In this document: piece by piece, positions 56,567 to 64,000 of the stretch
How the letters are laid out: each line of letters starts with the position of its first letter
Position numbering within the stretch: position 1 is the first letter of the stretch
Assembly (NCBI RefSeq): GCF_007830455.1
Contig: NZ_VLLB01000007.1
Coordinates: forward strand, 229,195-293,194
DNA: 64,000 nucleotides
Direction: 5' to 3'
Origin: Pseudoduganella lurida
GTDB lineage: Bacteria; Pseudomonadota; Gammaproteobacteria; Burkholderiales; Burkholderiaceae_D
Position numbers and translations under genes: made by a program
Notes under the pieces: generated by a model
The model's database searches: none
The model's input: only the letters and a program-made list of their open reading frames with translations
Told to the model about the DNA's origin: nothing

Positions 56567-56572
56567 TACAAT
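56567..56572 (+). promoter_or_regulatory. candidate -10 giving a leaderless midA-like mRNA
   Basis: TACAAT ends 6 bases before the ATG at 56579, so the +1 expected from a standard -10 is the A of ATG. No ribosome-binding site precedes the ATG. A -35 at 17-base spacing reads TTCTGT, which is poor. Confidence 0.45.
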
Positions 56573-56578
56573 ATCGCC

Positions 56579-57727
56579 ATGTCTTTACCTGTCCCCCATC
56601 CCGATGCGCTGGCCGCATCCCAAGAACTGGCCACGCTGATCGCCGCCGAAGTGGCGCAGCATGCCGGCCTGCTGCCGTTTTCCCGTTTCATGGAACTGGC
56701 CCTGTACGCCCCGCGCCTGGGCTACTACAGCGGCGGTGCCGCCAAGCTGGGCAAGGATGGTGATTTCACCACTGCGCCGGAGATGTCGCCGCTGTTCGGC
56801 GCCACCGTGGCGCGCGTGGCAGCCGACATTATCGCCCAAACGGCCCCGCAGCTCCTCGAATTCGGCGCCGGCACGGGGCGGCTGGCGCGCGACGTGCTCA
56901 CGGCGCTGGCCGAACTGGGCGTGACCGTGGAGCGCTATGCGATCGTGGAACTGTCCGGCGAACTGCGCGCGCGGCAGCAGGAAGCGCTGCGCGATTTCCC
57001 GCAGGTGGTGTGGCTGGACGGTTTCCCCGAGACGTTCGACGGCGTCATCCTCGGCAACGAGGTACTTGACGCGATGCCGGTGCACCTCGTCGTGAAGGAG
57101 GCCGACGGCTGGCGCGAACAGTGCGTGACGGTGCGCGACGGCCGCTTCGCCTTCGAGGCGGCGGCCGCGGCGCCGGCGCTGCTGGCGCAGATCGAGCGCC
57201 AGATCCCCGGGCACGACAGCCTGCCGGAAGGCTATGTGACGGAAGTGCACGGCACGGCCTGCGGCTTCATGGCGACATTGGGCGCGCTGCTGGCGAAAGG
57301 GCGCGGCGCGGCGATCCTGTTCGACTACGGCTTCCCGGCCCACGAGTACTACCACGAGGACCGCGCGGCCGGCACGCTGATGTGCCATTACCGCCACCAT
57401 GCGCATGCCGATCCCTTCTACCTGCCCGGCCTGCAGGACATCACGGCGCACGTGGACTTCACGGCGATGGCGCTGGCCGCGCATGGCGCCGGCGTGGAGG
57501 TACTGGCCTACATGAGCCAGGCCTCCTTCCTGCTGGCCGGCGGCATCGGCGACCTGCTGCTGCGCACCGACCCGGCCGACGTGAAGGCCTACCTGCCGCA
57601 GGCCGGTGCCGTGCAGCGGCTCCTGTCGCCCGCCGAAATGGGCGAGCTGTTCAAGGTGCTGGTCGTCGGGCGGCAGGTGACGCTGGCGCCGGCGATGGCG
57701 GCGGCCGACCGTGCGCACAAGCTGTAG
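56579..57727 (+). CDS. MidA/DUF185 family SAM-dependent methyltransferase
   Basis: A 382-residue class I methyltransferase of the MidA (NDUFAF7) family. Landmarks: FSRFMELALYAPRLGYYSGG, KLGKDGDFTTAPEMSPLFG, the SAM loop LEFGAGTGRLARDVL, ILGNEVLDAMPVHL and FDYGFPAHEYYHEDR. In mitochondria the family methylates an arginine of a complex I subunit; the bacterial substrate is unknown. It is divergent from the folM-like gene. Confidence 0.9.
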   Translation: MSLPVPHPDALAASQELATLIAAEVAQHAGLLPFSRFMELALYAPRLGYYSGGAAKLGKDGDFTTAPEMSPLFGATVARVAADIIAQTAPQLLEFGAGTGRLARDVLTALAELGVTVERYAIVELSGELRARQQEALRDFPQVVWLDGFPETFDGVILGNEVLDAMPVHLVVKEADGWREQCVTVRDGRFAFEAAAAAPALLAQIERQIPGHDSLPEGYVTEVHGTACGFMATLGALLAKGRGAAILFDYGFPAHEYYHEDRAAGTLMCHYRHHAHADPFYLPGLQDITAHVDFTAMALAAHGAGVEVLAYMSQASFLLAGGIGDLLLRTDPADVKAYLPQAGAVQRLLSPAEMGELFKVLVVGRQVTLAPAMAAADRAHKL

Positions 57728-57815
57728 ACGAAGCTGCCTGTTGCATCGTGGCAATTATCTTGCGGATCCCATCTGTTTCTGTGTAAAAAGTGCTATAAGT
57801 TCAGCTATGATGATT

Positions 57816-57836
57816 GACCTGGAGCGAAGCCAGGTC
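57816..57836 (+). repeat. 7-bp hairpin in the 5' leader of the J-domain gene
   Basis: GACCTGG (57816-57822), loop AGCGAAG, CCAGGTC (57830-57836), a perfect stem 26 bases before the ATG of the next gene. No T run follows. A TATGAT 5 bases upstream could be a -10, which would put the hairpin at the very 5' end of the mRNA. Confidence 0.65.
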
Positions 57837-57861
57837 GTATGCGGCTGACAATACTGGAACG

Positions 57862-58824
57862 ATGGGCAAGATACATACACATTACGACAACCTGAAAGTG
57901 TCGCGCGGCGCTCCGCAGGAGGTCGTACGTGCCGCCTACAAGGCACTCAGCCAGAAATACCACCCCGACAAGAATCCGGGCGACGAACGGGCCGCCCGCA
58001 TCATGGCCATCGTCAACCTGGCCTATGGCACGCTGGCCGATCCGCAGCGGCGCAAGGAGCACGACGACTGGATCGTCCAGGAAGAATACGAGATCGAGCT
58101 GCTGGACAGCACCCGCCAGGACGAGCGCGGCGACGTGCCCGACCAGGCCTGGCCGGAGCAGCAGGTACAGAAGGTGCGCCGCCGCAAGCCGTTGCTGCGC
58201 AACTGGCGCTGGTGGTTCACCGCCGCGACCTGCCTCGGTGCCGGCTGGGTGGGCGGCGTGCTGACGGTGACGGAGCCGCGCCAGGTGTCCACCGTGCTGG
58301 CCAGCGCCTGGGGCGGCAAGGCAGGCGCACCGCGCGAAGTCGCCGCGGCAGGCATCGCCGTCACGCCCGCGCCGAAGGCGGAGGCCGAGGTCGACAGCCA
58401 CGACGCCTGGTCCGCGGCACCGAAGCCGTACACGCCGGAAAGCGGCGGGCCGCCGCCGCCGATCAAGGTGATGTCGCTGTCGCAGGTGATCCTGCCCGGT
58501 GCCAGCGGCGATTGCGACAACGAGACGACGGCGGTGGTGGCGCCGAACGGCGAGCCGTGGCCCACGCGCTCCGGCTACGTGGAAGGCTTCCCCGTCGCGA
58601 ACAAGGGCGACGACATGCAGCTCACGCTGGACAACAGCGGCAACACGCTGCCCGTCTTCATCAAGGTATTCGACCTGGACCGCCGCTCCAACGTGCGTTA
58701 TGCGTTCGTGCAGGCGCACGAAAAATTCGCCGTCGAGCAGCTCGCCAACGGCAAGTACGAGATCCGCTACCAGAACATCGACCTGGCGGGCAAGAGCACC
58801 TGTGCGAAGCGTCAGCAGAGCTGA
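57862..58824 (+). CDS. J-domain membrane protein
   Basis: A 320-residue protein with an N-terminal J domain (about 7-70) including the essential HPD at residues 34-36, a basic stretch (KVRRRKP), a single membrane helix (about 113-135) and a C-terminal region that would be periplasmic, with one Cys pair (GDCDNET ... KSTCAKRQQS) that may form a disulfide. It would recruit DnaK to the membrane. I do not recognise the C-terminal domain. The ATG at 57862 follows TGGAA; a TTG at 57814 is an alternative. The last bases CAGCAGAGCTGA are the first unit of a tandem array. Confidence 0.82.
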   Translation: MGKIHTHYDNLKVSRGAPQEVVRAAYKALSQKYHPDKNPGDERAARIMAIVNLAYGTLADPQRRKEHDDWIVQEEYEIELLDSTRQDERGDVPDQAWPEQQVQKVRRRKPLLRNWRWWFTAATCLGAGWVGGVLTVTEPRQVSTVLASAWGGKAGAPREVAAAGIAVTPAPKAEAEVDSHDAWSAAPKPYTPESGGPPPPIKVMSLSQVILPGASGDCDNETTAVVAPNGEPWPTRSGYVEGFPVANKGDDMQLTLDNSGNTLPVFIKVFDLDRRSNVRYAFVQAHEKFAVEQLANGKYEIRYQNIDLAGKSTCAKRQQS

Positions 58825-58992
58825 CGCGCTGTTCATCCCTCAGCAGAGCTGACGTGCCGATGACCTTCAGCAGGGCTGACGCGCTGTTCCTCCCTCAGCA
58901 GAGCCGACGTGCCGATGACCTTAAGCAGGGCCGACGCGCTGTTCATCCCTCAGCAGAGCTGACGTGCTGCTGACCCTTCAGCAGCGCTGACG
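58813..58992 (+). repeat. tandem array of 27-28-bp units that includes the stop codon of the J-domain gene
   Basis: Seven units begin CAGCAG(A/G)GC(T/C)GACG at 58813, 58841, 58868, 58896, 58923, 58951 and 58979. Two unit types alternate: a 28-base type continuing CGCTGTTCATCCCT and a 27-28-base type continuing TGCCGATGACCTT, so the higher-order period is 55 bases. The first unit holds the J-domain gene stop codon; the last stops 12 bases before the cheW stop codon. Confidence 0.93.
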
Positions 58993-59004
58993 TTTCCCCC
59001 TGGC

Positions 59005-59499
59005 CTAGCCCTGCTGCGCCAGGCCCTCCGACAGCCCCATCTCGGGGCTGGACATCAGCCGGTCGATGTCCATCAGGATCAGCATCCGTTCGCCCACCGT
59101 GCCCAGGCCGATCATGTATTCGTTCGAGAACACGGTGCCCATCTCGGGCGCCGGACGGATCTGGTCCGGCTGCAGCGTCGTCACGTCCGACACGCTGTCG
59201 ACCACCATGCCCACCACCCGGCCGCCGATGTTGAGGATGATGACGACGGTGAATTCGTCGTACACCGGCTCGCCCAGGCGGAACTTGATGCGCATGTCCA
59301 CCACCGGGATGATGATGCCGCGCAGGTTGATCACGCCCTTGATGAACGCCGGCGCGTTGGCGATGCGCGTTACCGTCTCGTAGCCGCGGATTTCCTGCAC
59401 CTTCAGGATGTCGATGCCGTATTCCTCCCGGCCCAGCGTGAAGGCGAGGAATTCGCGGCCGGCTCCGTCGGCGCTGGCATGGTCTGCATGGTGTTGCAT
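59005..59499 (-). CDS. cheW: chemotaxis coupling protein CheW
   Basis: Adapter linking chemoreceptors to the CheA kinase (164 aa). FLAFTLGREEYGIDILKVQEIRGYETVTRIANAPAFIKGVINLRGIIIPVVDMRIKF covers the CheW motif, with VVGMVVDSVSDVTTLQ later. The ATG at 59499 follows AGGAGAGG. No cheA or receptor gene is adjacent; the divergent neighbour encodes an HD-GYP response regulator, so it may serve a chemosensory path linked to cyclic-di-GMP (inference). Confidence 0.93.
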   Translation of the reverse strand: MQHHADHASADGAGREFLAFTLGREEYGIDILKVQEIRGYETVTRIANAPAFIKGVINLRGIIIPVVDMRIKFRLGEPVYDEFTVVIILNIGGRVVGMVVDSVSDVTTLQPDQIRPAPEMGTVFSNEYMIGLGTVGERMLILMDIDRLMSSPEMGLSEGLAQQG

Positions 59500-59599
59500 G
59501 GCCTCTCCTGGCTGCGTGGATGTTTTTTCACGGCAATAATCAATTGTCACGCGTGCGGCTCTGGCTTATGCTGGCAGGAACCTTGCCGGAGGAGCGCGC

Positions 59600-61213
59600 A
59601 TGACGGATGCCAACGATGCTGTCAACAACGATGTCGCGGATGACGATGCCGATGATACGTGGCTGCTGGAGGAAGAGGAAGCCGCGCACGACGCGCCGGT
59701 GCCGCCCGAGCAGCGCCACTGGCGGGTGCTGGTCGTCGACGACGACGAGGATGTGCATGCCGTCACCCGCCTGGCGCTGCGCAACGTGACGTTCAAGGAG
59801 CGCGAGCTGGAGCTGTTCTCGGCCTACAGTGCGCGCGAAGCCTTCGACATCCTGTCCACCACGCCGGACATCGCGCTGGTGCTGCTGGACGTGGTGATGG
59901 AGACGGACGATGCCGGCCTGCTGCTGGCGCGCCGCATCCGCGAGGAGCTGCACAACGCCATCGTGCGCGTGGTGCTGCGCACCGGCCAGCCGGGCCAGGC
60001 CCCGGAGCAGCGCGTGATCATCGAATACGACATCAACGACTACAAGGCCAAGACGGAGCTGACCACGCAGAAGCTGTTCACCACCGTCATCTCGGCGCTG
60101 CGCGCCTACGAAAGCCTGAACATGCTGGAGCGCAGCCGCGTGGGGCTGGGCAAGATCCTGGCCGGTGCCACCAATCTGTACCAGATCCAGTCGCTGCGCG
60201 AATTCGCCTCCGGGGTGCTGAACCAGGTATCGGCGATCCTGGACGTGGGCGCCGACGGGGTGCTGTGCCTGATGCAGGGCGACGGGGGTGACGATGCGGC
60301 CGGCGGGGCGGCCACCGTGGTTGCCGCCACCGGCAGCTACACGTCGCTGGCCGAGAATGAGCACCTGCCGGGCGGCCACGAGCTGGCGCCGCTGATCGCG
60401 CGCGCCTTCGCGCAGAAGAAGAGCCAGTTCGACCATCCGCACAATGTGCTGTACATCCACACGCGGGACCAGCGCGCCGTGGCGATCTCCGTCACGCCGC
60501 CCTGGCCGCTGGCGCAGATCCAGCGCGACCTGCTGGAGGTATTCTGCGAACGCATCGCTGCCGCCTTCGACAACCTGTACATGTTCGGCCAGCTGCGGCG
60601 CGCCCAGGAAGCCACCGTGCTGGCATTGGCCGACCTGGCCGAGCTGCGCGACGGCGATGTGGGCGCGCACGTGCGGCGCATCCAGAAGCTGGTGTCGGCG
60701 CTGGCGGCGCGGCTGAAGGAACGGGGCGCCTACCCGGACGAGCTGACCGTGCCGCTGCTGGAGATGATCGGCCTGGCCAGCATCCTGCACGACGTGGGCA
60801 AGGTGGCCACGCCGGACCATCTCCTGCGCAAGGCCGGGCCCCATACGGACGAGGAGCAGCAGCGCCTGCGCACGCACGCCGAAGTGGGCCGCCAGGTGCT
60901 GGCGCGGGCCGCCGCGATGGTCGACGGCGTCAGCTACCTGACGTTCGGCGCGGAGATGGCCGGCGCCCACCACGAGCACTGGGACGGTGGCGGCTACCCG
61001 CAGGGCCTGCGCGGCCGGCAGATTCCCCTGTCGGCGCGCATCGCGGCCGTGGCCGATGCCTACGACGTGCTGCTGCACGGGCCGGGCGGGGCGGCGCCGC
61101 TGTCGCCGCGGGCCGCGCTGGACCACCTGCGCGCGCGGGGCGGCACCCAGTTCGATCCGGAAGTCGTGCTGGCGCTGGCCGACGTCGTTGCGCGCGACGT
61201 GCCGGCGGGCTGA
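59600..61213 (+). CDS. response regulator with DUF3369 and HD-GYP phosphodiesterase domains
   Basis: A 537-residue protein: acidic N-terminal tail (1-38), receiver domain (about 41-165) with VDDDEDVH and phospho-acceptor D97 in LVLLDVVME, a DUF3369 segment (about 185-350), and a C-terminal HD-GYP domain (about 370-530) with ILHDVGKVATPDHLL, HAEVGRQVL and HHEHWDGGGYPQGLRG. All metal ligands and the GYP motif are present, so it should hydrolyse cyclic-di-GMP when phosphorylated. The partner kinase is not in the window. It is divergent from cheW. Confidence 0.92.
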   Translation: MTDANDAVNNDVADDDADDTWLLEEEEAAHDAPVPPEQRHWRVLVVDDDEDVHAVTRLALRNVTFKERELELFSAYSAREAFDILSTTPDIALVLLDVVMETDDAGLLLARRIREELHNAIVRVVLRTGQPGQAPEQRVIIEYDINDYKAKTELTTQKLFTTVISALRAYESLNMLERSRVGLGKILAGATNLYQIQSLREFASGVLNQVSAILDVGADGVLCLMQGDGGDDAAGGAATVVAATGSYTSLAENEHLPGGHELAPLIARAFAQKKSQFDHPHNVLYIHTRDQRAVAISVTPPWPLAQIQRDLLEVFCERIAAAFDNLYMFGQLRRAQEATVLALADLAELRDGDVGAHVRRIQKLVSALAARLKERGAYPDELTVPLLEMIGLASILHDVGKVATPDHLLRKAGPHTDEEQQRLRTHAEVGRQVLARAAAMVDGVSYLTFGAEMAGAHHEHWDGGGYPQGLRGRQIPLSARIAAVADAYDVLLHGPGGAAPLSPRAALDHLRARGGTQFDPEVVLALADVVARDVPAG

Positions 61214-61302
61214 CGCATACCATACGCCTGTGCGCCCCGCGGGCATCCCCTGCGCGGCCGCCGGTCAAGATCCATGTCCTCACCCACCTGATCGAATCCA
61301 CC

Positions 61303-62949
61303 ATGGCGGAACTGAAGGGCCTTACTGCACTGCTCATCGAGCCGCACGCCGGCATGCGCGCCAACCTGCAGAACATGCTGAACCTGCTGGGGCTGGGGCG
61401 GGTCGATGCCGCCACCTCCGCGCAGGCGGCGATCCGCGCGCTGGCCACCCGCTCCGTCGACCTGATCCTGTGCGAATACGAGCTGGAAGGGGGCCAGGAT
61501 GGCCAGCAACTGCTGGAGGACCTGCGCCAGCAGGGGCTCATCACGCCGGCCACGCTGTTCTTCATGGTCACGGCGGAAGGGCAGCTCAGCAAGGTCACCA
61601 GCGTGGCCGAACTGGCGCCGGACGATTACGTGCTGAAACCCTTCAAGGCCGACACGCTGCTGGCGCGCATCGAGCGGGCGCTGGACCGGCGCGCCGCGCT
61701 GCTGCCGGTGCAGCTGCTGCTGGAGGAAGGCGAGCACCGCGCCGCCATCGAGACCGCCACGCGCGACGAGGAGGCGCTGCCCCGCTACAAGGCCGACTTC
61801 ATGCGGCTGCGCGCGGAAACCCATGTACTGCTGGGCGAACCGGAACAGGCCGAGCATCTGTACGCTGCGCTGTGGGACGAGCGCGCGCTGCCCTGGGCGC
61901 GGCTGGGCCAGGCGCAGACCCTGGCACAGCGGGGCCATGTGGACGAGGCGCGCACCATGCTGGCCGACCTGCTGGGGAAGAACGACCGCTACCTGGCCGC
62001 CTACGACTCGCTGGCGCGGGTGCACGAGGAAGCGGGCCAGCTGGCCGAGGCGCAGGCGGTGCTGAGCGACGCGGCGCAGCTGTCGCCGCATGTGGTGGGG
62101 CGGCTGCGCCGCCTGGGCGAGGTGGCGCTCGAAGCGGGCGATGCCGATGCTGCCGAGCGGGCCCTGAAGCAGGTGCTGCAGCGCGCCCGCCATTCCGAAT
62201 TCCGCAATCCCGAAGACCATGCGCGGCTGGCCCAGTCGCTGCTGAAGAAGGGCGACGCGGCCGGCGCCGAATCCGTCATCCGCGACATGGAACGCGCGCT
62301 GGCCAACCGCGAGAACACGCCGGTCTGCGCGGCGATCGCCACGGCGATGCTGCTGGAAGCGACCGGCGCCACGGAAGGCCTGGATGCGGCGCTCGACACC
62401 GCGCTGGCCGGCGCGCGCACTGCCACCGGCCTGTCCGTCGGCATGAAGCTGGAGCTGGCGCGCACCTGCCTGGCCACCGGCCGCGAGCAGCAGGCCGCCG
62501 AGGTGATGCGCAACGTGATGGCCAGCACGGGCGGCGGCGTGCCGATGGCGCGGGCCATGCGGCTGCTCGAGCAGATCGGCAAGGGCGACATGGCGGCGCG
62601 GCTGGCCCGCGAGAGCCGCAACGAGGTGGCCGCCATGGTATCGCAGGGCGCCGCCCACGCCAGGGCAGGGGATTACCGCAGCGCCGTCGAAACGATGCTG
62701 GACGCGGTGCGCAAGCTGCCGGACAACCCGCAGGTGGTGTTCAATGCGGCCGTGGCCGTGCTGAAGTACCTGGAGCGCGAAGGCTGGAACGAGAAACTGG
62801 GCACGAAAGGCATGGAGCTGGTGGCCAGCCTGCGCCGGCTCGATCCCGGCAATCCGCGGCTGGCGGCGCTGGGCGGACTGCAGGAAGAACTGCTCAGGAA
62901 ATACAATGTGCGGCCCGGCCGGCGCATCCTGGTGCGGCAGCAGGCCTAG
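61303..62949 (+). CDS. pseudo-receiver domain protein with TPR repeats
   Basis: A 548-residue protein with an N-terminal receiver-like domain (1-130) and about eight TPR-like helical repeats after it (about 150-520). In the receiver the usual acidic pair reads LIEPHAG and the phospho-acceptor site in VDLILCEYELEGG is Glu58 rather than Asp, while T90 and K112 are kept. A Glu at that place often mimics the phosphorylated state, so it is probably not a normal His-Asp relay target. TPR repeats suggest a scaffold. It lies 90 bases after the HD-GYP gene on the same strand and may be its partner. Confidence 0.85.
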   Translation: MAELKGLTALLIEPHAGMRANLQNMLNLLGLGRVDAATSAQAAIRALATRSVDLILCEYELEGGQDGQQLLEDLRQQGLITPATLFFMVTAEGQLSKVTSVAELAPDDYVLKPFKADTLLARIERALDRRAALLPVQLLLEEGEHRAAIETATRDEEALPRYKADFMRLRAETHVLLGEPEQAEHLYAALWDERALPWARLGQAQTLAQRGHVDEARTMLADLLGKNDRYLAAYDSLARVHEEAGQLAEAQAVLSDAAQLSPHVVGRLRRLGEVALEAGDADAAERALKQVLQRARHSEFRNPEDHARLAQSLLKKGDAAGAESVIRDMERALANRENTPVCAAIATAMLLEATGATEGLDAALDTALAGARTATGLSVGMKLELARTCLATGREQQAAEVMRNVMASTGGGVPMARAMRLLEQIGKGDMAARLARESRNEVAAMVSQGAAHARAGDYRSAVETMLDAVRKLPDNPQVVFNAAVAVLKYLEREGWNEKLGTKGMELVASLRRLDPGNPRLAALGGLQEELLRKYNVRPGRRILVRQQA

Positions 62950-62987
62950 GGGTTTTTTTGGAGAACGATGCAACGTAAAAACAACAC

Positions 62988-63017
62988 TTGCATTTTCCCG
63001 AGGGCAGCCGTTACAAT
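62988..63017 (+). promoter_or_regulatory. upstream promoter candidate P1 for the tRNA-tuf operon
   Basis: TTGCAT (62988-62993), 18-base spacer, TACAAT (63012-63017). The start would be about 90 bases before tRNA-Tyr. Confidence 0.5.
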
Positions 63018-63070
63018 CTCGCCCCGAAGCAGACGGTTAGCTGCGTAACATGAAATCCTGTGTTACAGCG

Positions 63071-63099
63071 TTGACAGTTTTGATTTTATGCTTCATACT
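63071..63099 (+). promoter_or_regulatory. promoter P2 for the tRNA-tuf operon
   Basis: TTGACA (consensus -35, 63071-63076), 17-base spacer, CATACT (63094-63099). The predicted start at about 63106 is 8 bases before tRNA-Tyr, and the discriminator CTGCGG is GC-rich, typical of stable-RNA promoters under ppGpp/DksA control. Confidence 0.65.
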
Positions 63100-63113
63100 C
63101 TGCGGTTCCTCGC

Positions 63114-63199
63114 GGAGGGGTGGCCGAGTGGTTAAAGGCAGCAGACTGTAAATCTGCCCTCTTATGAGTACACTGGTTCGAATCCAGTCCCCTCCACCA
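63114..63199 (+). tRNA. tRNA-Tyr (anticodon GTA)
   Basis: Acceptor stem GGAGGGG (63114-63120) pairs with CCCCTCC (63189-63195), encoded ACCA follows. The anticodon loop is CTGTAAA with GTA; the long variable arm and total of 86 bases are those of a class II tRNA, as tRNA-Tyr should be. T loop GGTTCGAATCC is present. Confidence 0.97.
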
Positions 63200-63252
63200 A
63201 GTTTTGCAGGAAACTGAGTGAACGTAGCAATGCGTGTAGTGAACGGAACCTC

Positions 63253-63326
63253 GCGGGTGTAGCTCAATGGTAGAGCTGAAGCCTTCCAAGCTTATGACGA
63301 GGGTTCGATTCCCTTCACCCGCTCCA
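63253..63326 (+). tRNA. tRNA-Gly (anticodon TCC)
   Basis: Acceptor stem GCGGGTG (63253-63259) pairs with CACCCGC (63316-63322), then TCCA. The anticodon loop CTTCCAA gives TCC; T arm GGGTTCGATTCCC. 74 bases. Confidence 0.97.
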
Positions 63327-63379
63327 GTTTCCGCGCAATGGCAAGGTATCAAATCGTTGCATCTATTCGTAGCAAATCA

Positions 63380-63454
<75 letters not shown>

Positions 63455-63585
63455 GAATTCGTTGTGGTATTTGCGGCAGAATTGCCGCTGCAAGTGCCGC
63501 GGCAAAAGCAGCAAAACATCCGCAGTATCCAATCTGACAGTCGGGCGCGTGCCCAGCAATATTTTAAAATTGTTAGGAGTCTAAA

Positions 63586-64000
63586 ATGGCAAAAGGTAAG
63601 TTTGAGCGGACCAAACCGCACGTGAACGTTGGCACCATCGGTCACGTTGACCATGGCAAGACGACCCTGACCGCTGCAATCGCAACCGTCCTGTCGAAGA
63701 AATTCGGCGGCGAAGCGAAAGCCTACGACCAGATCGATGCAGCACCGGAAGAAAAAGCACGCGGCATCACGATCAACACGGCTCACGTCGAGTACGAAAC
63801 GGCATCGCGTCACTACGCGCACGTTGACTGCCCAGGCCACGCCGACTACATCAAGAACATGATTACCGGTGCCGCGCAGATGGACGGCGCGATCCTGGTG
63901 TGCTCCGCAGCTGACGGCCCGATGCCGCAGACCCGCGAACACATCCTGCTGGCCCGTCAGGTTGGCGTGCCTTACATCATCGTGTTCCTGAACAAGTGCG
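63586..64000 (+). CDS. tuf: elongation factor Tu (5' part, cut by window end)
   Basis: The first 138 codons of EF-Tu, open to the window edge without a stop. G1 GHVDHGKT, switch I region EEKARGITINTAHVEYET, G3 DCPGHADYIKNM and the start of G4 at NKC are present. ATG at 63586 follows TTAGGAG. It delivers aminoacyl-tRNA to the ribosome. It is cotranscribed with the three tRNAs upstream, as shown by position and lack of any terminator between. Codon use is more A/T-tolerant than neighbouring genes, as expected for a highly expressed gene. Confidence 0.98.
   Translation, partial: MAKGKFERTKPHVNVGTIGHVDHGKTTLTAAIATVLSKKFGGEAKAYDQIDAAPEEKARGITINTAHVEYETASRHYAHVDCPGHADYIKNMITGAAQMDGAILVCSAADGPMPQTREHILLARQVGVPYIIVFLNKC

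Noticed and set aside
58813..58992. CRISPR array
   Set aside because: Units are contiguous with no unique spacers, and no cas gene is near. It is a tandem repeat.

Overview
The window is GC-rich chromosomal DNA from a betaproteobacterium, most likely an Oxalobacteraceae of the Massilia / Pseudoduganella / Duganella kind (inference from gene order and protein character; no search was run). Supporting signs are a Cys-poor DksA, an SAH riboswitch in front of ahcY, metK divergent from a pair of lipid A-type acyltransferase genes, a tyr-gly-thr tRNA run leading into tuf, and abundant short intergenic palindromes. Nearly all of it is core housekeeping DNA. I see no prophage, plasmid, insertion sequence or CRISPR array.

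Layout: 0-1.6 kb, GtrA flippase-like protein and family 2 glycosyltransferase (minus). 1.7-4.7 kb, rhodanese-grxC-secB-SH3 protein-gpsA (minus). 4.8-9.4 kb, gpmA, an EnvC-like LytM protein, a CtpA-type protease and a MoeB/ThiF enzyme (plus). 9.5-20.6 kb, a type II secretion operon in the order gspG-H-I-J-K-L-M-N-D-E-F-C. 20.7-29.1 kb (minus), a small basic protein, hslVU, two uncharacterised genes (one with STAS domains), dksA, a COG0523 GTPase, xerC and a DUF484 gene. 29.2-32.2 kb, a porin and a divergent Sel1-repeat protein, which separate DUF484-xerC from dapF. 32.3-34.9 kb, two acyltransferases and dapF (minus). 35.1-39.4 kb, the activated-methyl cycle: metK, SAH riboswitch, ahcY, a small membrane protein and metF. 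39.6-45 kb, 5-formyl-THF cyclo-ligase, lytic transglycosylase, GST, CCA-adding enzyme and a GNAT protein. 45.1-50.6 kb, an Lrp/AsnC regulator divergent from hpd and a fused indolepyruvate ferredoxin oxidoreductase (aromatic amino acid breakdown). 50.7-54.3 kb, an exported S41 protease and an M14 peptidase. 54.4-57.7 kb, ttcA, folB, a pteridine-reductase-like SDR and a MidA-type methyltransferase. 57.9-63 kb, a J-domain membrane protein, CheW, an HD-GYP response regulator and a pseudo-receiver/TPR protein. 63.1-64 kb, tRNA-Tyr, tRNA-Gly, tRNA-Thr and the start of tuf, cut by the window edge.

The most unusual material is between genes. (1) Three gaps (gspF/gspC, SH3 protein/gpsA, J-domain protein/cheW) are filled almost end to end by degenerate tandem copies of the last 14-28 bases of the upstream gene, stop codon included. 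A fourth case is a duplicate of the metK 3' end together with its downstream palindromes. (2) All six convergent gene junctions in the window carry palindromic or tandem repeats. (3) Three of those palindromes share one plan, arm-GTGTC-N6-GGGGTCTGACCCC-N6-GACAC-arm', with outer arms that differ in sequence between loci but still pair. These patterns are read directly from the sequence; their function is not known to me.
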